Positions 1 through 7,669 of a DNA stretch of 36,049 nt are shown one piece after another. This stretch comes from Magnetococcales bacterium (lineage in GTDB: Bacteria > Pseudomonadota > Alphaproteobacteria > UBA2136), in assembly GCA_002689455.1 (NCBI GenBank), contig NZGE01000063.1, forward strand, positions 1-36,049, read 5' to 3'. Within the stretch, counting starts at the first letter, position 1, and each line of letters starts with the position of its first letter. Position numbers and translations under genes: made by a program. The notes beneath the pieces are model-generated. The model was not told where the DNA came from. It searched no databases and saw only the letters and a program-made list of their open reading frames with translations.

Positions 1-46
1 AACAACGTTACCCCTCACACCTTTTGAATTTTTTCTTTGTCATTTT

Positions 47-65
47 GTGTACACATGTTGTACAC
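47..65. promoter_or_regulatory. Paired TGTACAC sites upstream of the ClpX-like gene
   Basis: The heptamer TGTACAC occurs at 48-54 and again at 59-65. The copies are 11 bp apart, about one helical turn, and the first lies in the perfect palindrome GTGTACAC (47-54). This spacing suits two protein subunits bound on one face of the DNA. No cognate regulator is visible. A chance repeat in AT-rich DNA is possible. Confidence 0.25.
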
Positions 66-106
66 TTCATACTAAGTATAGCTTATACCTTTAAAAAAAG
101 GCAATA

Positions 107-151
107 TTTACATTAACTTTTCTACATTATATACGAAGTGTTAACCACTTC
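107..151 (+). promoter_or_regulatory. Possible promoter and dyad ahead of the ClpX-like gene
   Basis: TTTACA (107-112) and TATATA (128-133) could be -35 and -10 boxes, although the 15-bp spacer is short. Immediately downstream GAAGTG (135-140) and CACTTC (146-151) form a perfect 6-bp inverted repeat around TTAAC, near where transcription would begin. The rest of 1-220 is AT-rich and shows no gene. Confidence 0.25.
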
Positions 152-220
152 TTTCCCTTAAACAATTTTTAACCAACCCACTTTTTAAATGTGTATTTTC
201 TTAGACGCGGAGGTTCCCTT

Positions 221-2110
221 ATGTCTAGTAAAAAACCACACAACGAATGCCTATTATGTGGCCATTCTAAAGCCAAAGTTGAAGAAAAACTTCTTCAAAA
301 ACATGAAGAGCTTAACGCTTTACATGACGAAATGAAAACAAAAGGCATTTCAGACAAGCGTATCAAGGAACTGAACAATGCTATTTCCATTATTGAAGAT
401 CAAATTGAGGTCTTAAATAAGGAAAAACGCACTAAAATTGCGGTTCTCAACCGTACGTTACTTAACGCCGCAGTCAAACGCCGTGCTGTTATGGAAGCGC
501 ATTACAACGCACTTATCAATAAAGCCACTGGCGCTGAGCTTACGGCTCTTAAAGCTGAAATGAAGGACGCTCTTTCTAGCCTTGATATGCACATTGAATA
601 TATCAAAAGCAAAGAAGGTGCCGCCAGCATTTGCGGGTCATGCGTTGAAAAGCTCGCAACATCTTTTGGCATCAAAGCCGAAAGTACGGAGCTTGCAACC
701 ACCGCAGAACCTGCTACACCAACACTTTCAGCAGACAATGTCCCATGGCCACGTGAGCTCCGCCTCTTCTTAGATCAATATGTTATTGGTCAAAGCATGG
801 CAAAAGCTTACATTGCAGGTGCTGTTGCATTGCATTACCGACGTTCCGCCGACTTAGTTGCTGGCAACCGTAAAAAGTTCAACAAAGCAAACCTCTTGCT
901 GATTGGACCTACTGGTGTTGGTAAAACTGAAATTTTACGCACATTGCGTGCCGCATTATCTGAAAACTTAGGCCAAATCCCTATGACAACCAAATCTGCG
1001 ACCAAAATCACAGAGGCTGGTTATATTGGTGAAGATGCCGAAAGCATTATTGAGTCACTGTTTCATCAAGCATTAAAAAGTGTTAATCCAAGCAACGCTA
1101 AATTGACGGATAAAATCATTTCTGATGCCGTCCAATTAACGCAACTAGGTATTGCACATATTGATGAAATTGACAAAATTGCAGATGATGGTTCAGGTGC
1201 CGGTGGCAGTGTAAGCCGTCGTGGCGCACAAAACGCCCTACTCACAATGATGGAAGGTGACATTGTCACCATCAAATTACCATCAGGTGTGCCTGGCCAG
1301 GCAATCCCTGTAGATATTGATACTTCCACCATTTTGTTTATCGGCTCAGGTGCCTTTATGGGTGCAAGTTCTGGCAGCAAAAGCGTTTACGAATTTGCAA
1401 AGGAACGACAGAAAAATTCAGGAGGCAAAAGCCAAGTTGCAAATGTTGGCTTCTTGAGCGACATCGTCAACAAAATGGGCAATGACAGCCTTGACAATTA
1501 TGTCGATGGAAAAGTTGATGATATTGAACCTGAAGATGTTGTAGCCTACGGACTGGGGCATGAGTTTGTTGGTCGTTTAACCAACATTATTACACTGTCT
1601 CGCCTCAGCATTCATGCATTAGCGCGTATTGTTGTTGAACCTAAGAATGCCATCTTACCTGAGTATGTTAACGATATGTTAAAGTTCTATAACATTAACA
1701 TCATCCTAACGCAGGACATGGCTTTAAAACTTGAAGATGCAAATGCAACGCCTGAAACAGCAAAAGTTATGGAGGCCATTGCCGAAAGAGCTAATGCCCG
1801 TAAAACAGGTGCACGTGCTATTCAAAGTGTCATTAACGGTGTTACATTCTTGGTTACCAACTTCCCTGAAAAGTTAGCAGGCAAATACGTTATGCTGACT
1901 GATGAAGGTATCAGGAACCCAATGAAACTCAAAGTCTTTGACGAAGCTCAAGACGATGAATACGTTTATATTGGCGACTTGTTAGAATCGACATTGGCTA
2001 AAATTGGTGAAAAGGAAGCCAAAGAAAATGGTAGCGTAACAGAGGAATCAGTTGAAACTGTTGAAAAAACTGAAGAATCTGAAAAAACCGATACCAACGA
2101 TAGCGAATAA
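221..2110 (+). CDS. ClpX-like AAA+ ATPase with a coiled-coil-split zinc finger
   Basis: Product of 629 residues, probably an ATP-driven protein unfoldase. The start at 221 is preferred over an upstream GTG at 191 because GGAGG lies at 209-213. The AAA+ module is clearly ClpX-like: Walker A GPTGVGKT (229-236), pore loop GYIG (267-270) in the ClpX context ITEAGYIGED, Walker B HIDEID (313-318), arginine-finger motif EFVGR (448-452) and sensor-2 TGARAI (529-534). The N-terminus is odd. The zinc ligands C10/C13 and C138/C141 are about 124 residues apart, against about 18 in ordinary ClpX, and the gap is filled by a charged predicted coiled coil (about 15-130). A loop with VGF (409-411) may stand in for the ClpP-binding IGF loop. 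The tail after about 595 is very acidic. No clpP gene is adjacent and radA follows. It is either a paralogue of ClpX or this lineage's main ClpX; I favour a paralogue. Confidence 0.88.
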   Translation: MSSKKPHNECLLCGHSKAKVEEKLLQKHEELNALHDEMKTKGISDKRIKELNNAISIIEDQIEVLNKEKRTKIAVLNRTLLNAAVKRRAVMEAHYNALINKATGAELTALKAEMKDALSSLDMHIEYIKSKEGAASICGSCVEKLATSFGIKAESTELATTAEPATPTLSADNVPWPRELRLFLDQYVIGQSMAKAYIAGAVALHYRRSADLVAGNRKKFNKANLLLIGPTGVGKTEILRTLRAALSENLGQIPMTTKSATKITEAGYIGEDAESIIESLFHQALKSVNPSNAKLTDKIISDAVQLTQLGIAHIDEIDKIADDGSGAGGSVSRRGAQNALLTMMEGDIVTIKLPSGVPGQAIPVDIDTSTILFIGSGAFMGASSGSKSVYEFAKERQKNSGGKSQVANVGFLSDIVNKMGNDSLDNYVDGKVDDIEPEDVVAYGLGHEFVGRLTNIITLSRLSIHALARIVVEPKNAILPEYVNDMLKFYNINIILTQDMALKLEDANATPETAKVMEAIAERANARKTGARAIQSVINGVTFLVTNFPEKLAGKYVMLTDEGIRNPMKLKVFDEAQDDEYVYIGDLLESTLAKIGEKEAKENGSVTEESVETVEKTEESEKTDTNDSE

Positions 2111-2123
2111 AACTTCAAACGTC

Positions 2124-2152
2124 AAAAGCCCCTTTAAAAGGGGCTTTTTTTT
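2124..2152 (+). terminator. Terminator after the ClpX-like gene
   Basis: AAAAGCCCC (2124-2132) pairs with GGGGCTTTT (2140-2148) around a TTTAAAA loop, followed by a run of T to 2152. It is a classic intrinsic terminator 13 bp after the stop codon. Confidence 0.9.
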
Positions 2153-2229
2153 GTGCAACAACCTACACCTATGCATTTTCACTTCATTTTTTATATGCTA
2201 AAATCTCAAAAAATTTATAAAGGTTTATC

Positions 2230-3585
2230 ATGGCTAAAATCAAAACGACATATGCATGTAATGAATGTGGAAGCGTATTCCCAAGATGGATGGGGCAATG
2301 CACAGGGTGTAACGCATGGAACACCATTGAAGAACAGCAACCTGTTGGTACCCTCACACATAAATCATCCTCTAAAGCAAAAGCTGCAAATGTTGTTTCC
2401 TTACAAACCGAAAGCCAACCTGAAAAACGCCTAGACACCGGCATGAGCGAATTAAACCGTGTACTTGGCGGAGGACTTGTAGAAGGTTCCGCTGTACTTA
2501 TTGGTGGTGACCCTGGTATTGGTAAGTCTACCATCCTCCTGCAAACTGCGTCCAACCTTGCACTTAAAGATCAAAAAGTTCTATACATCAGCGGTGAAGA
2601 ATCTGCCTATCAAATTCAAATGCGCGCCAAACGCTTAGGTGTTCAAAATGCACCCATTTCACTTTCAAACGCATTAACACTCGAAGTTATCCTTGCAACC
2701 ATGCGTGAAGAACGTCCTGATGTTGTTATTATTGACAGTATTCAAACAGTTTACAGCGAAACGTCAGATAGTGCCCCAGGAACTGTCTCACAAGTCCGCA
2801 TCGCCGCCCACGAACTTATACAAGCCGCTAAAAACAGTGGCTGGATTATCATTTTTGTGGGTCACGTTACGAAAGATGGTAACATTGCAGGCCCTCGTAT
2901 CTTAGAACATATGGTTGACAGCGTTATGTACTTTGAAGGTGATAGAGGCAATAGCTTTAGACTATTACGCTCCTTTAAAAACCGCTTTGGTTCAACAGGT
3001 GAAATTGGTGTTTTTGATATGCGTGAAACTGGTTTGCAGGAAGTACCCAATCCTTCCGCTATATTCCTTGAGGAACGCCCTGAAAATGCACCAGGCTCTG
3101 CTGTATTACCGGCTATGAATGGAACCCGACCAATATTAGTTGAAATTCAGGCTTTGGTATCTTCCTCTAATTTAGCGCAACCTAGAAGGACAACTTTAGG
3201 TGTGGACCCTGCCCGCGTTGCGATGATTGCAGCCGTTTTAGATAAACATGGTGGATTTAGCTTTAGCGATCACGATATTTTCTTAAACGTTACAGGTGGT
3301 ATTAAGGTAAATGAACCTGCAGCCGACCTTGCAATTGCAGCAGCACTTGTTTCATCTCTCATGAATAAACCCATAAACCAGCATAAACTTATTTTTGGTG
3401 AAATTGGCCTTTCAGGTGAAGTACGTAATGTAAATTATAATGAACAGCGTTTAAAGGAAGCTGAAAAACTGGGTTTTTTAAGTGTGATCACACCGCATTC
3501 CAAAAAGAAAAAGGAATTCAAAACAACATTAAGCTTAACCGGATTAAAAACAGTGGGCCATATTGGATCAGCGATTTTTGAATAA
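2230..3585 (+). CDS. radA: DNA repair protein RadA
   Basis: Product of 451 residues, the usual RadA (Sms) length. RadA is a RecA-like ATPase that helps process recombination intermediates by promoting branch migration. An N-terminal C4 zinc finger uses C10, C13, C24 and C27. Walker A is GDPGIGKST (93-101). The RadA signature KNRFG is at 250-254. The C-terminal third is the Lon-protease-like domain that RadA keeps as a scaffold without peptidase activity. The ATG at 2230 is preceded by a modest AAAGG. It lies 77 bp beyond the terminator of the ClpX-like gene, so it probably has its own promoter. Many genomes place radA beside other housekeeping genes; here it stands between two unusual proteins. 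Confidence 0.97.
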   Translation: MAKIKTTYACNECGSVFPRWMGQCTGCNAWNTIEEQQPVGTLTHKSSSKAKAANVVSLQTESQPEKRLDTGMSELNRVLGGGLVEGSAVLIGGDPGIGKSTILLQTASNLALKDQKVLYISGEESAYQIQMRAKRLGVQNAPISLSNALTLEVILATMREERPDVVIIDSIQTVYSETSDSAPGTVSQVRIAAHELIQAAKNSGWIIIFVGHVTKDGNIAGPRILEHMVDSVMYFEGDRGNSFRLLRSFKNRFGSTGEIGVFDMRETGLQEVPNPSAIFLEERPENAPGSAVLPAMNGTRPILVEIQALVSSSNLAQPRRTTLGVDPARVAMIAAVLDKHGGFSFSDHDIFLNVTGGIKVNEPAADLAIAAALVSSLMNKPINQHKLIFGEIGLSGEVRNVNYNEQRLKEAEKLGFLSVITPHSKKKKEFKTTLSLTGLKTVGHIGSAIFE

Positions 3586-3626
3586 TAAAATTCAAACACT
3601 TACAAAAAATTTAAAATTTTTAATAC

Positions 3627-3656
3627 AAAAAGGGTTGGAAATTCCACTTTCAACCC
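3627..3656. terminator. Hairpin after radA
   Basis: GGGTTG (3632-3637) pairs with CAACCC (3651-3656). Read on the + strand it has no U-run, but on the - strand it is followed by five U (A-run 3627-3631). No - strand gene ends here, so it may be a weak radA terminator or an RNA 3'-end stabiliser. Confidence 0.35.
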
Positions 3657-3693
3657 CTAACATATAATATGCAAAACATACCTTAACTTTTAC

Positions 3694-3719
3694 GATGTTA
3701 ATATAATATTTTTAACATC
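3694..3719 (+). promoter_or_regulatory. Promoter -10 box inside a perfect dyad
   Basis: GATGTTAA (3694-3701) and TTAACATC (3712-3719) are perfect 8-bp inverted arms. The 10-bp spacer starts with a consensus TATAAT (3702-3707), in the right place to serve the gene at 3741. No good -35 box is visible. The arrangement suggests an operator bound by a dimeric repressor that would cover the -10 box, or an activator-dependent promoter. Confidence 0.45.
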
Positions 3720-3740
3720 CTCAACACAGGAGCCATTCCC

Positions 3741-4091
3741 ATGGCTAAACACAACCGTAACCAAACCCGTAAATTGTTTCAACGTGAAGTAGCAACCGCC
3801 ATTAAGGACGTTTGTAAAAAAGGTAAAAAAGCCGTCACACCTGAAGGCTTGAAAGCACGCTTCAACCATCTCATCAGCAATCAGTCTGATGTAGATGCTA
3901 TTGCCAATTACGGCCCAGCATTTGAACGAGCTTACTTTAAAGCCAATGGCTCTACCGCCGTTCAATTAAAGAACTTGCTTCAAACACAATTGGAACAGCT
4001 GGAAAAACTAGCCAACCCTGCCATTAAAACCCTAACCACAGGGAAGTTTAAAGGATTATACAACAAACTTAAAAAATTGTTGAAAGCTTAA
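3741..4091 (+). CDS. Small basic protein of unknown function
   Basis: Product of 116 residues that I do not recognise. A strong Shine-Dalgarno AGGAG (3728-3732) stands 8 bp before the ATG, and a good terminator follows at 4146, so expression as a single gene is likely. The protein is rich in Lys and Arg and has no Cys or Trp, no signal peptide and no membrane segment. The centre (about 25-90) looks mostly helical, with a heptad-like Leu pattern around QLKNLLQTQLEQLEKL (about 75-90), and the C-terminal 25 residues are again Lys-rich. The charge would allow binding to nucleic acid or ribosomes, but that is inference. The promoter lies inside a dyad, which suggests regulated rather than constant expression. 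Confidence 0.7.
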   Translation: MAKHNRNQTRKLFQREVATAIKDVCKKGKKAVTPEGLKARFNHLISNQSDVDAIANYGPAFERAYFKANGSTAVQLKNLLQTQLEQLEKLANPAIKTLTTGKFKGLYNKLKKLLKA

Positions 4092-4145
4092 AAAACACCA
4101 CGAAAAAGAGGTACAACTTGGAAAGTATCCTAGATAGCGCATAAC

Positions 4146-4187
4146 ACCCTTCTTATATTTTTATAAGAAGGGTATTTTTTATTTTTT
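4146..4187 (+). terminator. Strong terminator between convergent genes
   Basis: ACCCTTCTTATA (4146-4157) pairs perfectly with TATAAGAAGGGT (4162-4173) around a TTTT loop, followed by ATTTTTTATTTTTT. It ends the + strand gene at 3741-4091. The T-run overlaps the stop codon of der, which converges from the other strand. Confidence 0.9.
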
Positions 4188-5549
4188 CTTAGCGTATGGG
4201 TTACGCGAACCCATTGGTTTAACATGTAAAGCAATACCATAAAGGTCGAAAGCTTCACGTAAACCATTTTGAATATAACGTACATAAGAACTTGGCAGTT
4301 CTTCTGGCATGTTACAAAACAGTGCAAATGTTGGTGGTTCGCTGTCAATTTGTGACATATATTTAATTTTCATACGTCTGTTTTTACGCATTGGTGGTGG
4401 GTTTGTTTCAACCATACCTTCAATAAAACGGTTCAGTTGAGCTGTTGAAATTCTCATTTGCCATTTTTGGTGCAGATCCAGCACCGTTGGAAGAATATTT
4501 TCAATACCCTTGCCTTTTAAAGCGCTCATCGTAATGAAAGGAACACCTTTTACTTGTGAAAAGCTATGCTCAAGACGGTGTTTAATATCTGCAATGGCTT
4601 GATTTTTATCTTCAACCAGATCCCATTTATTTAAACCAATAATAAGTGGCTTGCCTTTTTCCACAGCATGTGACGCTAAAATCGCGTCCTGCTTTTCAAA
4701 GGCTTGCGTTGCATCAATCATCAAAATAACAGCTTCACTTTTAGCCATCGCACTCATAGCACCTGTCACACTCATCTGCTCTAAATCTTCAGTAACCTTA
4801 CCTTTTTTACGCACCCCAGGTGTGTCCACAAGTTCAACAAGGTGACCGTCTACTTCCCATAAAGAACCAATACTTTCACGTGTTAAACCTGCTTCAGGCC
4901 CTGTAAGCATACGGTTAGAGTTTAAAAGCTTATTCACAAGCGTTGATTTACCTGCATTCGGACGCCCAATAATACACATTGGCAGAACGTAACGTTCATC
5001 TTCATCATCAGATGTATCCATCTCGGCCAAAGCCGCTTCTAGAAGTGGTTGTAGGTGCATGTAAAGCTCATCAATGCCTTGACCATGCGCTGATGAAATA
5101 GAAACAGCATATTCAAAGCCTAAACCGTAAACCTCGTAAACAGTGTCTGCACTAACCTTCACGTCCGACTTATTCACAACTGGAATAATAGGTTTGTTAA
5201 ATGCACGAATGCGGGCTGAAAGCTCTTCATCGGCAGATGTTACACCGTCTTTGCCGTCTACCATAAATAAAATAACATCGCTACTTGCAACAGCTTCTTC
5301 AGCTAAAACATTTAAACGTGATGCAATCCCCTCTTCACCAAGCTCAATACCTGCAGTATCCACAAGTTCGTATGGGAAATCGCCCATTTTAGCTTCGAAT
5401 ACACGGCTATCACGCGTCACACCCGCTTGCGCATCCACAATGGCATCTTTACGCCCTGTTAAACGGTTAAACAAAGTTGATTTACCGACATTCGGTCGGC
5501 CTGCAATTACCACACGAGGGTGTTTTTTCTTATCAAAGGACAGGGCCAT
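4179..5549 (-). CDS. der: Ribosome-assembly GTPase Der (EngA)
   Basis: Product of 456 residues with the diagnostic tandem GTPase domains. Der is an essential GTPase for maturation of the 50S ribosomal subunit and acts in the cytoplasm. G1 motifs are GRPNVGKST (17-25) and GRPNAGKST (195-203). G3 motifs are DTAG (64-67) and DTPG (242-245). G4 motifs are NKSD (126-129) and NKWD (about 307). A C-terminal KH-like domain follows and ends in a basic tail. The start lies 23 bp after the stop of the BamB-like gene, with no clear Shine-Dalgarno, so translation may be coupled within the three-gene operon. Length and motifs are normal for the family. Confidence 0.97.
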   Translation of the reverse strand: MALSFDKKKHPRVVIAGRPNVGKSTLFNRLTGRKDAIVDAQAGVTRDSRVFEAKMGDFPYELVDTAGIELGEEGIASRLNVLAEEAVASSDVILFMVDGKDGVTSADEELSARIRAFNKPIIPVVNKSDVKVSADTVYEVYGLGFEYAVSISSAHGQGIDELYMHLQPLLEAALAEMDTSDDEDERYVLPMCIIGRPNAGKSTLVNKLLNSNRMLTGPEAGLTRESIGSLWEVDGHLVELVDTPGVRKKGKVTEDLEQMSVTGAMSAMAKSEAVILMIDATQAFEKQDAILASHAVEKGKPLIIGLNKWDLVEDKNQAIADIKHRLEHSFSQVKGVPFITMSALKGKGIENILPTVLDLHQKWQMRISTAQLNRFIEGMVETNPPPMRKNRRMKIKYMSQIDSEPPTFALFCNMPEELPSSYVRYIQNGLREAFDLYGIALHVKPMGSRNPYAKKK

Positions 5550-5572
5550 GACTTTTAAGTTTCTTTCTATAC

Positions 5573-6889
5573 TTACTTAAATGTAATTAAGCGTGCTTTA
5601 TCAGTTAAAATAACCAAACGCTCATCTACAACAATTGGAGGAAGGCTTACACTTTCACCCACATCAAATGATGAAACTTTTTTTCCATCAAATGGGTCTA
5701 GCGTTGCCACAATGCCTTTAGATGATGTAACAAACAGTCGGTCCCCTGCTAAAACAGGCCCTGACCAATAAACATCGTCAAAACGCTCATCTTCTTCTAA
5801 TAATTTTGAAAGGTCTTGAATCCAACGTACCAAACCATCACGTCGGTTGATGCAAACAAGTTCATCATTTTCAGTTACAATGTAAACCACAGAACCTGCA
5901 ACCCAAGGCATTTGCGTTGCGCTTAAAGAAACACTCCATACACGGCGACCATTTTTAATATCAAACGCACTTAATTGACCGTTGTGATTAACTGCATATA
6001 CAATACCATCCGCAATAACAGGGGACGCTTCAACATCAACAAGGGACGAATAAAGGTCAGAACCCACATTTACAGAAAGTGCATCATACCACAGGTAACC
6101 ACCATTTTTTTGGTTCAGTGCATAAATTTCACCGCTAGAATACGGTACAACAACTATACCTTCACTTGATATGGCTGCTGAAGGACCACCTAAAATAGCC
6201 AATTGTTCTTCAATACCGTTATGTGTCCACTTTAAAGCACCTGTATTTACATCAAGGGCATAAAAGCTGTTATTTTGAGCCAAAATGTACACATGGTCTG
6301 CATCAACCGCAGGTGCTGAACGAAGTGGTAAATCCAGAGAAACATTCCAGACTTCCTCGCCTGTTTCAGCACTTAAAGCAACAACTTCACCGTGCGAAAG
6401 CGTAACAAATACTTTTCCATTTTGCACAGCAAGCGTTGGTGCATTTGCTAAATCTTCACCGTTTTTACCCTCAAATTCTACATCCCAAAGTTCTTTACCA
6501 TACTCCTCTGAAATTGCAAAAACTTCACCATCTGTATTCGCCACAAAAATAGCACCATTTTCATAAACTGGCGTGCTCATCAAACGTTTGGTTTTGGTAT
6601 TCCCTCCGCCCAGTGAATTTTTCCATGAACTTACAACCTTCTCAGATAAAGCAAGATTCGCATAGCTATGTTCTGCATTACCACCCGTTTGAGACCAAGT
6701 TTCATTTTTAAATGTACGAGGCAAACGTAAACTTGTTTCTAGTGCTGCTGGGCTTGCAACCAATGCACTTTTTTTCAAATTAATAGAAATGCGCTCACCT
6801 TCAAGTTTTGGTTTATTCACATCACCTCCACACGCCGTTAGCACAACAGCTGCTGAAAGTGATAATGCGAGTGAAATATTTTTAATCAT
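5573..6889 (-). CDS. bamB: BamB-like PQQ-propeller lipoprotein
   Basis: Product of 438 residues. BamB is a lipoprotein of the BAM complex, which inserts beta-barrel proteins into the outer membrane. The signal peptide ends in the lipobox LTAC, with C20 as the likely lipidated residue. Many PQQ-like blade motifs follow (for example GEVVALSAETGEEVW, about 160-174), as expected for an eight-bladed propeller. AAAGG lies upstream of the ATG. The gene is 26 bp after the TPR gene and 23 bp before der, an order common in proteobacteria. At 438 residues it is somewhat longer than enterobacterial BamB (about 390). The extra residues lie mainly before the first blade (about 21-65). Confidence 0.9.
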   Translation of the reverse strand: MIKNISLALSLSAAVVLTACGGDVNKPKLEGERISINLKKSALVASPAALETSLRLPRTFKNETWSQTGGNAEHSYANLALSEKVVSSWKNSLGGGNTKTKRLMSTPVYENGAIFVANTDGEVFAISEEYGKELWDVEFEGKNGEDLANAPTLAVQNGKVFVTLSHGEVVALSAETGEEVWNVSLDLPLRSAPAVDADHVYILAQNNSFYALDVNTGALKWTHNGIEEQLAILGGPSAAISSEGIVVVPYSSGEIYALNQKNGGYLWYDALSVNVGSDLYSSLVDVEASPVIADGIVYAVNHNGQLSAFDIKNGRRVWSVSLSATQMPWVAGSVVYIVTENDELVCINRRDGLVRWIQDLSKLLEEDERFDDVYWSGPVLAGDRLFVTSSKGIVATLDPFDGKKVSSFDVGESVSLPPIVVDERLVILTDKARLITFK

Positions 6890-6915
6890 TTTGTTTAACC
6901 TTTAAGATTCTGCTT

Positions 6916-7587
6916 TTATGAACGACGATTTAATGCATCAATACGCGCTTGAACACGTGTACGCATACCTTGTGGAATTGAAGGGTTTACAGCAATATTT
7001 TCATACTGTTTTAAAGCATCTTCTAACTTACCTTGCTTTTCATAAGACATTGCTAAAACTTCCTTTGCAGAATACATGAAAGGACTTTCAGCTTTAACCA
7101 GCTCACTTGCAACTTCTTGTGCTTTTAAAATGTCTTTATCAAGCAAAAGAAGTGACATTTTAAGTTTTGCTAAATCAGTAAATTCTTTTGCTTTAACGTT
7201 TTCAATAATGTCCTTGTAAACAACAATAGCCTTTTGAAGTTCATTTTGCTTTGTGAATGCTTCAGCTTTATTAAACCATGCAAACAACTGATAACCATTC
7301 GTACCATTTTCAATAATATCGTTATAACTTTCAGGTGCAACAGTGCCACTTTGCTTTACTGTCCAAAGTGCATTTGCTTGGTTTTCATAACCTGTTTCAC
7401 GCGCATTGACATACCACTGCCAAGAAGTAACAACAACAAATAGCCCTATGACAGAACTGATAATATGCACTTTATAATCATTCCAAAAAGCCAACATGTT
7501 ATCCACATGCATTGCTTCTTCAACTTCGCGCATAAACTTATTTACATCTTGAACGTTTTCTTCTTTTTGGCGGTTACGTCTTGTCAT
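6916..7587 (-). CDS. YfgM-like membrane-anchored TPR protein
   Basis: Product of 223 residues. A basic, charged N-terminus is followed by one membrane segment (about 41-58), after which the rest should lie in the periplasm. TPR-like helical pairs run from about 75 to 215. This matches the YfgM/TPR_21 family, which in E. coli associates with the SecYEG translocon and periplasmic chaperones. It is the first gene of the run TPR protein - BamB-like - Der. Conservation of that order supports a role in envelope protein export, but the function in this organism is inferred from the family only. Confidence 0.87.
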   Translation of the reverse strand: MTRRNRQKEENVQDVNKFMREVEEAMHVDNMLAFWNDYKVHIISSVIGLFVVVTSWQWYVNARETGYENQANALWTVKQSGTVAPESYNDIIENGTNGYQLFAWFNKAEAFTKQNELQKAIVVYKDIIENVKAKEFTDLAKLKMSLLLLDKDILKAQEVASELVKAESPFMYSAKEVLAMSYEKQGKLEDALKQYENIAVNPSIPQGMRTRVQARIDALNRRS

Positions 7588-7627
7588 GTTTTATTCTTTC
7601 AATTTATATCTTAAAAACAATGTTGAA

Positions 7628-7656
7628 TTATTAACTTATTCTATAAAAAATATCAA
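7628..7656 (-). promoter_or_regulatory. Candidate promoter of the yfgM-bamB-der operon
   Basis: On the - strand TTGATA (7656-7651) and TAATAA (7633-7628) are 17 bp apart. This is a plausible sigma-70 promoter 40 bp upstream of the TPR gene. I see no terminator after the ABC gene just upstream, so read-through from there is also possible. Confidence 0.35.
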
Positions 7657-7669
7657 TCATTCTTGAACA

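Noticed and set aside
1066-1380. Open frames opposite the ClpX-like gene
   Set aside because: They are antisense to conserved AAA+ motifs, without ribosome sites or family features.
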